A stretch of DNA of 64,000 bases from Eleusine coracana subsp. coracana. Lineage: Eukaryota > Streptophyta > Magnoliopsida > Poales > Poaceae. Of this stretch, positions 37,373-47,779 are shown piece by piece. The stretch's first letter is position 1; each line of letters starts with the position of its first letter. The notes beneath the pieces are model-generated. The model searched no databases. It was not told the DNA's origin and saw only the letters and a program-made list of their open reading frames with translations. The stretch spans positions 34,103,462 through 34,167,461 of the forward strand of contig CM064424.1 in the NCBI GenBank assembly GCA_032690845.1, written 5' to 3'. The position numbers and the translations under genes were made by a program.

Positions 37373-38470
37373 CTGGAACATAAACCCAATTGTGAGTACA
37401 GTGTTCCATGAGTAACAATGCATTTTATATAAAGTGCTATGAAATACAGAAACATGGTTTTAGTTCACATTTTCCAGCCTCAAGGGTCAATAATACGGTA
37501 ATGAGTTTTAAAACAAATTCTGTCTTGACTGTGCAACAGTCAGAAAAGTGGGTATTTCGAATAGAAAACAAGGTCTTAAAAATTGGGATCTAGAACCAAG
37601 TTATACTACACTTTCACAACTTTCTAGATTGGGTTCAAACTCTTGCAAATTCGAAGTACAACTTTAGTTATGAAATTTTTAAGTTCAAGGTCCTGCTAAA
37701 AATAGTGAGTGGACAGATTGTACTTGTTCCTTGTTTCTGAGGTTGTTACTATTATGATCAAATTTTAATTTAAATTATAGGTGGCAGGAGATGTTGTGAA
37801 CCTTTCTGAAAAGTATTTGTATGACATATTTGGTTGAGTAAATTAATAGTTATGAAATTTTGAAGTTGGCAGCTAAAAACATGATAGATTCTTATTAACC
37901 TTGTTATTCAGAATTTTATACTTATCATGTTTAGAAAATTTTTATTCAGAGATTGGTGAGTAAGGAGAGAACCATATTTTAGTTTAGTTATAATTGGATG
38001 CATGATGCAAAACCTTCATTTTATTAACCTATCATTCCTCACAACACAACGCCTATCATTGTCGATACATAGCGGCACGGATACTTGGTGACGACCCGCA
38101 CTCAACACGTAAGTAACTCTAAATGTTATTCTAATGGCGTTAGTGTACCTGTAGAAGATCCATTGCAGAAACATTATATCAAATTCAAAAGAAACTACAA
38201 AAATAAGCACAGTTCTACTAGTAACAATCCATGGGAAAGGATCGCCCGTTGATAAGTCACGAGCCAATAGTGTCTCGTATCCGCCTGCAAGCACAGACAC
38301 CGATATCTCGCGTGTCGGTTAAGCCATAGATGCAAATAATGTAAACAAACATAACCCAGGTTAGCTTTGTCACCACCCTAATATCTATATGGACAATACT
38401 AACATATCCTCACCCGTAAACGTCGTATTTTCTGAAATTATAATTTAGATGTTGTATTATCATGGACCAC
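37373..38470 (-). other. Element C untranslated leader
   Basis: About 1.1 kb between gag and the primer site is AT-rich with no convincing frame. Its primer-site end (about 38,144-38,214, with TTAGTGTACCTG and CATCAAATTC-like blocks) matches element D's leader at about 63,350-63,420. On the sense strand the leader ends GTTCCAG immediately before the gag ATG. Confidence 0.65.
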
Positions 38471-38483
38471 GGCTCTGATACCA
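38471..38483 (-). other. Element C primer-binding site (initiator tRNA-Met)
   Basis: On the sense strand TGGTATCAGAGCC lies 2 bp from the 5' LTR. It complements the 3' end of plant initiator tRNA-Met and matches element D exactly. Confidence 0.93.
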
Positions 38484-38485
38484 GC

Positions 38486-41400
38486 TGTGGCTCCCCTTCC
38501 CAAAGGATCGATGTCCCGACGGTGCTGATAACATAGACACTTGATAATACAACATCGGTTTGAATTTAAGTTGAATATTACATGGATACGATGGTTTAGA
38601 GTGCAGCGGAATATTACAAGTTAATGAATATTTTGAAAACAACGGAAGCAAGTACGATAAGACTACGGGCTCGATGATACATCATAGTAATGATTCATGC
38701 CCGAAGAACCATCACTCTAGCAACACGCAACATCACTGCGGCGGCAAGTCGGACTCCCAGTGGGCAGTCCAACCCTCAGGGACTTGCATGTCCTAGGGCA
38801 GCACATCTATAGGCAACTCTATTTCTTCATTACCTAAAAAGAACAATGGCACAAAGCCTAAGTACCAATTACTCAGCAAGACTTACCCGTCAAACACCTA
38901 GACATGCACAAGCTCTAATAGGTGGCTTGTTTGAAAGGACTCGCGCTAAGCAACCTATCAGTTTTATCAAGTTTTAATTGCCAACTTAATGGGTTAAACT
39001 AAAATATAACTTTAGTGGAAACAATAAGATAATAGAAAAATACATAGAGTAAGTACAATAGAAGAGTAGCAATAATCATCATCAACAATAGACATCCTAA
39101 TCAATCCCAAGTATCAGGTGCAACTGCGTGACTGGTGTGGTGACCAAGCGGTACTCATTACTGCGAGGGACATCAATTGCAATCTATTTACACCAGCTGG
39201 GAAAACCCGAAATGCACGACACATACGCACCAATTAAGGTCGTATATGGCAACCTTTCGCAAGAAAAGCACCTACACCTCAGCCCGAGTGTGGTGACATC
39301 GAGTGGGCATGTCGTTCTGCCAACGCACCTTAACTATCCTCAGTGCAAGAGACCTTTAATGCTACATCGGTTTACTAGTACCCATAGGCTAGCATGCATT
39401 CGGTACTGTTCAATACTTGATCAAGGGGCCGACCACGGGCTTGTCCTAGGTTCGACAAGGCAGGGCTACCACAGTCAACACCCATGTGTTTCTACCAACC
39501 TACACATGCTTAATCCCTACCTAGTCAAAATAACTTTCTTTTATTAGTTCCCGTTCTAGTGGTCAAGTTCACTCCTTAGTAATAATGGTATATAACGAGA
39601 CTAGCAACTATTAAGCATAGCATAATAGTACCGATTCTACCAAGTTCTAAGACAGTAACATAGGTCATTTTGGGTATTATGCAAATGGGTTTCAATCAAC
39701 TCCTATGACCTAATGCAACAATACGTATAGACACTAGTATTATTGTAACTAGCAAAATTTGTAAATAGGCGAATGTAAACCGGGCTTGCCTGGATTGACA
39801 CTAGTGTTAGCAGCTTCAATCTCTTGTTCCTGAGACTCAGTGTCCTTCTGATGATCCTCTTCGGGCTCCTGGTTGTCGTTACCTATATGATGACAAAGGT
39901 GTTAACGGTATTGTCGTAACACCGTTATATGCAATGATATGATACATGCAAGCACATCGTGTTTTGATGTCAAATAAATTATTATTGTGCTCTCGAAGCC
40001 ATATGCTTCACAGAAGAGGGGTTGTTATTTAAATTGTTAAGTATATTTATTATCTATGCAATTAAACAAAGTAGATGAGTGATATGAGCAATTAAATTGA
40101 TTAGTAAAAAAAGTTTGTGTTTCTGGACATGTGTGATTTACTGTGAACAGAGGATTATATGAGTGATTTTTAGGCCAAGTGGCATGGGCAGATAATTTAC
40201 AGAATAATCACTAGAATTAATTTAAGCACAAACCCTAAATAATCTCCAGAGCATAAAATAAGTCATATTTTTACCAACCAAAATTTGGGGTGGCAACTAT
40301 TCATGTGTTTACTTAGCATGCCAAAAATCAGGATTTAATTCCATTCCTAGAATTTCTGGTGAATTAATTGGTGTTTGGACAATTAAATGTGTTAACAAAA
40401 ATAAATGTTCAGAGACAGTTATTTGTCATTCTACTAAAATAAATCACTTCATGATGAACCTAAAAAAATTTATTTGGGCCTCAGTGGGTTTGAATTTGAT
40501 TTACTATGATTTTTCAAAGGTTTAAGCATTTTTCTGGCATTTTTCTAGGTTTATCAATTATCAGCACAACCACGACAGCAGCCACATCGGCGACACGTCT
40601 ACGCCACGTCTGATGCCAGTAGGCGCCAGTATGCGTGGGGGTCAGCGACGCCGGGGCTTCGCTGGAGCGCGGTCAAAGTCGACGCCGGCGGATGCGCGCG
40701 AGGAAAGCTTGCCGCAGGACCATGCACACGATGCGCATGTCGAGGCGGACACATCTAGGGGTTTGGCAAGGACGGAGGCTCACCTGGAGGGGTCAGCGAT
40801 GAGAGGCGGTGGAAAATGAAGTTCGGCGAGGTCGCGGAAGTGGTACAAGGCACCAACTCGGTCGCCGTCGACTCGTAGAGCTTCAGTGGTGGAAGGTGAA
40901 CGGCGGCGTTGATGATGTCATCCAGGAAACAGGCCGGAGTTGGGAGCTCGTCAGTGAGGTGGCTCAATCGGGATAGAGCAGAGAAGATGGTCGGGGAAGA
41001 ATTGAGTTTGCCAGCGATCTCGTGGAAGAAAAACGGAGGAAACGGGTCAGGCGTGTTCGACGTTGAGTTGCGCATGAAGGAGAAGAGAAAAGAGGAAGGG
41101 TGGCTCACCAAAGGCCGCGAATTTAAGGCAGCGGCGGAGGGGGTCGCCAAAGGGGTTCACCTTGGTTTTCCTTTCGATTCAACCAATGCGCGAGGGAAAT
41201 CAGCAAAGGAGGGGCATGGGAAGGTGTAAGAGGGTGAGGTGCGCGTTATGGGGCTTTGCTCTCGTGGGGGAAAGCAGTGGAACGGCGATGACCGAGCTCG
41301 AGCGTTGGCTCTGCTCAACAATGGCATAATGGGGGAGGGAGAGGGGAAATGGGAGAGAGCAGAGAGCAGAGAGCGAGAGCGAGAGCTCTTGTGAGCTTGC

Positions 41401-42150
41401 GGTGCGGTTTGACGTTGCGTAGGGGGCTGGGGTGCTTGGGGAAGTGAGAGCAGCGAGGGGAGAAGGAATTAAAGGGCGGCCGGGTCGTTCGGTGGCGTGC
41501 AGCGAGGAGAAGAGGGGGCCGTTGGGCGAGCCCGCGGCGGAGAGCAGAGGGGCAGAGGCAGAGAGCAGACGCGCTGTAGCTTGCGAGGTCCCGAGGCTAG
41601 GAGTGAAGGAGGCCCGGGCGGTGCGCTAGCGTCAGCAGGGAGATTCTGCGCCAGTGAGGAGGAAGAAAAGAAGATTTTGCGCTGCACCCCTTCTGGAATT
41701 TGATTTCTTACACAAAGGTCCCTAGCCAGTGTAAATTCGAAATAAAATAGCTAGAAAATTCCAAAAATAGCCAAAATTGGTGGAATGACTATTTAAATGG
41801 TGGAGAACACTCTGGTGAAGTTTATTTGTGATTTTCTTATAAGTATTTTTAGAATTTAATAAATGCATTAATTAGTTACTTAAGCATTAATTAATTAATT
41901 ATGGGTCTTGCTAAACAGATAATATGCCCAATAAATTCATAATATTCTATTTTATTATTACCAAACTGTTGATGAATTTATTTGGCATGAGTTGTATTGA
42001 AATTTTAAGTTGCTTCAATAACTTGGTTGCAGGGTTTTTATTTTCCTAGAATTAAATCAATGGATGTGCTCTTATTATTTGATGTTATATTGATCATGAT
42101 TTATGCTCTTCATGTTTGTTAATTAGAAGTGGGACACCTGGAGTGTCACA
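38486..42150 (-). repeat. Element C 5' LTR (3,665 bp)
   Basis: On the plus strand it runs from TGTGGCTCCCC to GAGTGTCACA. It is the longer copy and keeps two segments missing from the 3' LTR (about 40,174-40,849 and 41,015-41,220). GC content rises sharply between about 40,570 and 41,700, where GA-rich runs (GAGAGCAGAGAGC) occur. The outer end (sense-strand start) is AT-rich. Confidence 0.92.
38859..38888 (-). promoter_or_regulatory. Candidate 5' splice site with adjacent hairpin, element C 5' LTR
   Basis: The sense strand reads GGGTAAGTCTTGCTGAGTA followed by a 5-nt loop and TACTTAGGC; the hairpin has one mismatch here. The position, inside the LTR and upstream of the primer site, would put the donor in transcribed leader. 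The predicted partner is the CAG before gag at 37,373-37,375. Confidence 0.45.
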
Positions 42151-42155
42151 ACCCA
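42151..42155. repeat. Target-site duplication of element C, right copy (ACCCA)
   Basis: It directly follows the 5' LTR end TGTCACA of the minus-strand element C and matches 30,348-30,352. Element B sequence resumes here. Confidence 0.92.
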
Positions 42156-42942
42156 TTTTATTTAGTTAATGCTGGCCACGAGGGCAACCTGGTATTTTTA
42201 ATTTGCCTGCTTGTAATAAAAACATTCTCCCGAATAAAAGAATTAGAAAAAGGCTAACGACACCTAGAAAAGGGTGCTAAAAGGCAACCAGTACAGTAGT
42301 TTTCAAGGACAGATCTATTTTCAAGAAGGGCAGCATCTAGCAAAGAAGCGAGGGGCCAGGAGAAGAAAAGGATGTTGCGCCGATCGGCGCGCACCAGCAC
42401 CGACCGATACGGCCACCAGATGGGCCCCTCTATGTGTGTCAGTGCTATAGGAACATTTGGAAAATGGAAATTAGGTGACGGAGATAAACAAGGCATTAAG
42501 ATCAGCACCGGGCCCAAAGATTAGGTGCAGGGGACTTGCGCCATTCGGCGCAATGCTGAGCCAATCGGCGTGGGTACCCGTACGGTTCCCAAATGAGCGA
42601 CAAAAGTGGTAGGCATTGATTTCAAGGAATAGTTATGATTTCTATGCAGGTGTTCAATGTAGTGGATACATGGAATTGACCAAAAGCTGAAAAAGAGACG
42701 GTGCACCAATTGGTTCGGGCCCATGCCGATCGGCGCAGTCAATCCAGATGTTGGGATTCCATGCTGTTCCCCTGCCAACCAACATGATGTACCGGGAAAG
42801 GACATAAAGGAGGAGAATCAAGGGCCACAATTTTAGAGGATTCAAAATTTGAATTGTGCCGATCGGCACAACCCTGAGCCGATCAACATGCCCTCAAATT
42901 TTGAAAATTCAAGGCGGGTCCTTCTCCTGGAAGTTTTCCACA
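42156..42942 (+). repeat. Element B spacer rich in GCCGATCGGC palindromes
   Basis: No coding sequence is seen. Palindromic motifs lie near 42,375 (TTGCGCCGATCGGCGC), 42,538 and 42,558 (degenerate), 42,704 and 42,724, 42,856 (TTGTGCCGATCGGCACAA) and 42,877. They tend to come in pairs about 20-25 bp apart, as elsewhere in B. Confidence 0.75.
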
Positions 42943-42950
42943 CTATAAAA
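42943..42950 (+). promoter_or_regulatory. TATA box upstream of element B second ORF
   Basis: CTATAAAAGGGAGGC is a strong plant TATA context. It lies 103 bp upstream of the ATG at 43,046, internal to the element and far from the LTR promoter. With a start about 30 bp downstream, the 5' untranslated region would be about 70 bp. Confidence 0.6.
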
Positions 42951-43045
42951 GGGAGGCTAGGCACCCCAGTTCAGCACACCATCCTGGTAATCTCTCCACC
43001 TTCCCCACTACCCACGATCTCGCACACGTTCCGTATTCCTCACAG

Positions 43046-44587
43046 ATGGATCGTCTCTGTTCCTCCGTCAGCAAATTGGGCAAGAGGCTACGTCGGGGAA
43101 GCAGTTCCGGCAGTAGCGGCGATTCAAGCGGTGACTCCTCGGCAAGGGGACGCTCCGGTGCTCACGATGACATGTCGGTGGGAGGTGCATCCACCTGCTA
43201 AGCGGCGGCAACCTATGAGATCCAAACCCGTCACTCCGTCTCCGGCGTGCCCCTTCCCACAGGGCGTGCTATGAGGAGCCAAATGGTGGCAAGCTGTGGG
43301 GTTCCCAGATCACCACCGCCGGTATTCATGCCACGCACGGTGGAGGAGGGCTTCACCCTCCTGAGCGTGGAGGAACAAGAGCACTACCTCGTAGTGAGGG
43401 GAAGGTTTGTCCCCAACTTCGACTTGGATGAGACCTTCCTCACCTCGATCGGCACGTGGGAGGACATAAGGAGGATGCTCAACAACCTTGGCTGGGTGGA
43501 CTTCCTCCAACTTCCCTTGGACTACAACATCAACATCGTCACCGAGGTTGCTTCTATGATGAGGCTCGGCACTGACAAAGTTGGTAAGGAGGCTGTTAAC
43601 TTCCGCGTCCGTGACATCAGCCACACGGTGACCATGGAGACGATGGCCTTGGCCTTTGGCTTCTGCACTGACGCCAACGTCGCCAGCATCTTGGGACGTG
43701 AGGAGTAGGACTACTTTTGGAGGCGGCTCTTGTACGTGGAGGAGATGAAGTGCGGCAACAGCCACAACCCGACCATTGAAGTCTTCCATCGGTGGTTGGC
43801 GGCGCGCACAGGTGACAAGATTGAGTCTAGCAATGTCACCAATTCAGAGTTGTGGTGGCTCTACAATGCCATCGTGAGTCCGTCTCAATGCAACCCCATG
43901 TTGGTGATGGTGCAGGGTTGGATCGACAAGAGGAGCAAGAAGAGCAAGAAGTTGACCTTCGGGGCCTATCTTCAGCGAGTAGCAGCCCTCGTCTGTGACA
44001 ACGATGGACTGGGAGGATGAGACGACATGTGGGAGAGCTGGATAGAGATCGGCGAGAATATGACTCATGGCAATATTGCCACGGGAAGTGTTCGCGCTGG
44101 CTTCCATGTTGGCGGCACAAATGTAAGGCTCCCGTGTGTGGAGATAGGAGTTTTTCTCCCTCGCAAGCTGGAGGGAGGAAATTGGCTTGAAGATGGTCTC
44201 TTGGAGGGGGGCTGAATTTCTAAGGACTGCCGTGGGTGGGTTCGACAACCGGTGACTTTTGCAGCGGCCGGCGGCGAGTGGGACTCCTGGGGATCACACC
44301 AAGAGCCTCAACAGTACCAGTCATGGTGGAGCAACGTAGCGGGCGGTTCACAGCCCTCTGTGCCGGTCAGTGCAGGCAACACGCCGATCGGCGCCACCTA
44401 CTTTAGTGCAGGCGTTGACTACAGGTACCAAGGATGGGTACCTATGGTGCCTCCAGTGACCAGTGCAGACTTCTTCGTGCCCAAGCAGGGGTACCTCGAT
44501 AACAACATGCATCACATCGAGCACGTGGAGGATGCCACGTCCCAATGGAGGAACAACCACGACGCGGTGGAGGAGTTCAGCGACTAA
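43046..44587 (+). pseudogene. Element B second ORF, Athila ORF1 / plant-mobile-domain-like, four in-frame stops
   Basis: One frame runs from ATG 43,046 to TAA 44,587, broken only by stops at 43,199, 43,706, 44,018 and 44,213. The N-terminus is serine/glycine-rich (SSSGSSGDSSGDSS). The middle has RTVEEGFTLLSVEEQEHYLV, TWEDIRRMLNNLGWVDFLQL and VNFRVRDISHTVTMETMALA, the pattern of the Athila ORF1-type proteins that plant retrotransposons carry. The C-terminal part is glycine/tryptophan/glutamine-rich and ends EEFSD. The frame is kept across about 514 codons despite the stops, so it was coding until recently. Function is unknown; the family assignment is from memory of motif patterns. Confidence 0.75.
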
Positions 44588-46235
44588 AGGCACGGTGCTA
44601 TGGCTTCGATCAGCCACTGTCTCCACCACCATTTGACTAGAAGTGCCTAGGAGTTGGCACATGTATCGGTTTCCTGGTTTGCATTTTCTTTTATCTTTTG
44701 CAATCTTTTTCTTTATTTGCTTATGTGTGTGTGAGCGGGTTGGGAAACCATGTATCGGGTTTGTTTATTTTCATGCAAGTGTGTTAGTAGTTGTTAATTG
44801 TGTGCTTACTTTTATGCAAGTGTGTTAGTAGTAGTTTTATTTTCATGCAAGTATGTGCAAAAATCATCACCATGTATTCGAGTTTCGATCTTAATATAAT
44901 GGTGGCGGTTATGCTCTTTAGGAGAATTGAAGTACTTATCCTTTCTTGAAAAATGTCGATGAAGACCAAATAATGTTGGGCATTGAATAAAATTTGAACT
45001 TACACTTAACAATTATTTGGCAAATATGTCTTATGTGGAGTAATTCTGAGTACCCATGTGCTTCATTTGCATTGTCCAATTCATGATGATAACTTAGTAC
45101 CAATCTTTTTTATAAATAAATTTTCATGTTGTGAACTATGGAATTTATTGTTTTCAAGATCCTTACCCATCAATGCCAAAATTTGAGCAATACTCATGAG
45201 CCTTTGATATGTAGATAAACATCAAGCTGATGGTTGATTTCGGTTAGGATTTAATTCTTGTTGGTATGAACTTTACTAAGATGGACAACTCTTTGTGTAT
45301 CTTTTCGTAGCCTTGAATTACTCATGCAAAAATTCAATTTTGCTGAGTATTCCACCATAAACCCAAAATGTGTTGTTGAGTATCATTCCTTGACCACATC
45401 CTATATTTCTGGCTTTAGTTTAAGCCAGGAGAATCAAATACGAACAAATGCTGGTGAGTTCAAGTTAAGAGCCAATCAGCACAGTCTGAGCCGAACAGCA
45501 CAACAGAGAAAAAAAAGAAAAAAGAAGAAGAAAAAAAGAAAGAAAAGAAAGAAGAGAAGGAGAAAAAAAAGCCGATCTGCTGTTTGCTAAGGGACTAGCA
45601 AAATTTTAAGTGTGGGGGGATGGTATATGACATGCTTATTCTCGAAATTCATTCTAATATAGTCATGAATCATTCCAACCATGTGCAATCTGATAATGGG
45701 AGTTCCTTTTTCTTCCAAGATCAAATTTTTGCTATGCACATGTCCACATATTCAAAGTTTGAATCCCTTCTTAAATTTTTCTTTCTGAAATGGCCATCTG
45801 GTTAAGCTTCTGTAATTCCAGTAAAGAATAATCTCCTAGCTTAACAATATATTCTTGATTTATGTTTGTAATCCTTGAATTACCTCACCAAGCTACTCAT
45901 GTAAGCTTTACACAAATATTATTTGATCATTATGATGTAGATATAGGTTGAGTGACTTGAAAGATGAGTTGTTGCTTTGGATTATTTGGAAGATAGATTC
46001 TTTATGTTCACAACAATTTGTGAGTTATAATTTGTGAGTAGGACATGATCCTTTCCTTTAGGGAGAAAATTTAAAGCCTAATGCCCATATTTGAACTATT
46101 TTGCTGAATACCAATATGAAATACACCACAATAGAACAATACTCAACATTTGCTGATTTGAGATATCTTTTATGATAGAGAGAGTATGTTCTTTAATTTT
46201 TCTTTCTTTTACTTTACTCGGGACGAGCAAAGGTT
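44588..46235 (+). other. Element B 3' non-coding region with polypurine blocks
   Basis: AT-rich with no coding frame. A purine-only tract of A and G at about 45,508-45,571 is followed by TTTTAAGTGTGGGGGGATGG (about 45,604-45,623). That resembles the genuine polypurine tract next to the 3' LTR. Degenerate GCCGATCGGC copies lie near 45,471 and 45,490. Confidence 0.65.
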
Positions 46236-46250
46236 TAAGTGTGGGGGAAC
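46236..46250 (+). other. Element B polypurine tract
   Basis: TAAGTGTGGGGGAAC abuts the 3' LTR start TGTTAGCAC. This form (AAGTxTGGGGG) is typical of Athila/Tat elements and primes plus-strand synthesis. Confidence 0.85.
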
Positions 46251-47774
46251 TGTTAGCACTTCCTAGGTGCCCCTTTCATATGTGAATATGACCCCAATTA
46301 GAGCATAATTGATGCCAATTTAGGGCATTTACCTATGATTTTGCCTATATATTTGTATATGTGTTGTTTCAGAGCTTTATTGCAGAAACAGGTAAAATTG
46401 GTGATTAAATTGATGCTGGAAGAGGATAGGAGTCCAGATTCAATGAAAAGCACTGAAGAAGCCTAGTGCGCCGATCGGCGCAACCCATGAGCCGATCGGC
46501 GCAAGGATATTTTGGCCCACAGAAGTGACCGAGGCCCATTCCACGTGTTTTATGGAAGTTTATCTGCTCAAGACACTTGAAGATATTTAACTAAGAAGAA
46601 TTATGGAACTTCAAGATCTCGACGTGCGGTACAAGACTTTATCTCGAAGGAAAAGGCCCATATGGCAGCTGTGGAAGACAGAGGAACCGACTCGGAAGAG
46701 AAACCAGAGAAGACATGGGTTGCGCCGATCGGCGCAATCCTACGCCGACCGGTGCAACTGCCTTATTTGCTAGAAACTAAGTCCTTTACGAGTAGAACCC
46801 TTATATATACTTGGAAGCCCTAGCTACGAGAGAAAAGGAGGCATCAGAGGGACAACAGATCCGTGAGTTAGAGCCACCGGGGTTCGCGCTATTAGAATAG
46901 ATCTCTAGTTGAGTTTCAAGAACCATTGGTGTAAGAGTTGATCCGTCAAGGTAGGCCATCTCCGCGGTGATGAATCTTACTCTATGTATCTCAAGGATGA
47001 TCGAATATGTTGATGATGGTTTTGGTGATTTGTCTATCTTGATTCTATAATCGTGCATGTGCTTATTCCAATTGCTTAGTTATAGGCTAAGTAGGTTGAT
47101 ATTATCTTGATCTTGGTGATTAGGATTGTATTCAGACATTGTATTGATTATGGTTACTTGATGATGCTAGTAGTGTGGTTTAGCGGTTATAGCACTAAAC
47201 CTGTGTAGCACTATTGGATAGTCGAGTAGGGTAAGATACTCACACGATTAAGAGTTTCCTCTCGTCAGCGATAAATCGAGAGCCGCTCAGAAAGGTGGGT
47301 GGTCTTATCCATTGTAGGTTTTCATTGATCCATGTAATTACCATTATGATGCTATTTGATTAGACTTTCTGGTTACGATCTCACTAGTAGATATCGGGCT
47401 ACTCACCTAATAGCTTAGGCCTACAAGGTATCTGGCGCACTTTGGCTTATATTCATTCGTGTACCGATCGGCTCAACTCTATCGCTGATCGGTGCAATCA
47501 CAGATTCAATAGTGTGCCGATCAGCTCAACCCTGCACCGACCGGGGCAATGACAGATTCGTTGTCTGGCGCATCTTTGCGCTGGCCAGTCTCCCCTCATG
47601 CAACTTGAACTCGACAGTAGCCTTGACTAGATCTTTTACTATTAACTTTGTTTAATAATCCCTATGGTCCCAGTGGATACGATAAACCTTGGAATACTCA
47701 ATTCAAGGGAAAATTGCTACAATTGTACACCGTCCTCTTGCGATATGTAAGTGGGTGCATAGTTATGACCAATA
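46251..47774 (+). repeat. Element B 3' LTR (1,524 bp)
   Basis: It starts TGTTAGCACTTCC and ends ACCAATA; the terminal CA has become TA. It contains the TATA box at 46,801-46,809 and motif pairs near 46,467/46,490, 46,722/46,743 and 47,462-47,550. It is followed by CTTGC (47,775-47,779) and then element A pol. Confidence 0.93.
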
Positions 47775-47779
47775 CTTGC
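47775..47779. repeat. Target-site duplication of element B, right copy (CTTGC)
   Basis: It matches 26,254-26,258. The integrase coding sequence of element A resumes at 47,780 on the minus strand. Confidence 0.93.

Larger units (their letters stand above)
30353..42150 (-). mobile_element. Element C: chromodomain Ty3 retrotransposon nested in element B
   Basis: Minus-strand element with LTRs at 38,486-42,150 (5') and 30,353-33,204 (3'), an initiator-Met primer site, an AT-rich leader, gag, protease, RT, RNase H, integrase and chromodomain remnant, and a purine tract beside the 3' LTR. It has the ACCCA target duplication. Over the terminal 464 bp the LTRs show about 23 mismatches by my count (about 5%). 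Protein motifs are closest to element D in this window. Stops and frameshifts occur throughout, and part of the integrase C-terminal region is deleted. Confidence 0.93.
26259..47774 (+). mobile_element. Element B: Athila/Tat-like LTR retrotransposon lacking RT and integrase, interrupted by element C
   Basis: Two LTRs begin TGTT(G/A)GCACTTCCTAGGTG and end CCAA(C/T)A, with CTTGC on both outer sides. Internal parts are a tRNA-Asp-type primer site, gag, protease, a hairpin-rich spacer, element C (30,353-42,150), a spacer full of GCCGATCGGC motifs, a TATA box, a second ORF (43,046-44,587) and a polypurine tract. After removing C, B is about 9.7 kb. I find no RT, RNase H or integrase in either internal part, so B was probably moved by enzymes supplied in trans. 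Over the last 364 bp the LTRs differ at about 39 positions by my count, so the insertion is older than C. Confidence 0.92.

Noticed and set aside
43310..43789. 159-codon minus-strand frame opposite element B's second ORF
   Set aside because: The plus-strand frame keeps register across 1.5 kb and shows Athila-ORF1-like motifs; the minus-strand frame is its shadow.
45324..45590. 88-codon frame ending in a lysine run
   Set aside because: The lysine run is the purine tract translated; no homologous or constrained protein is evident.
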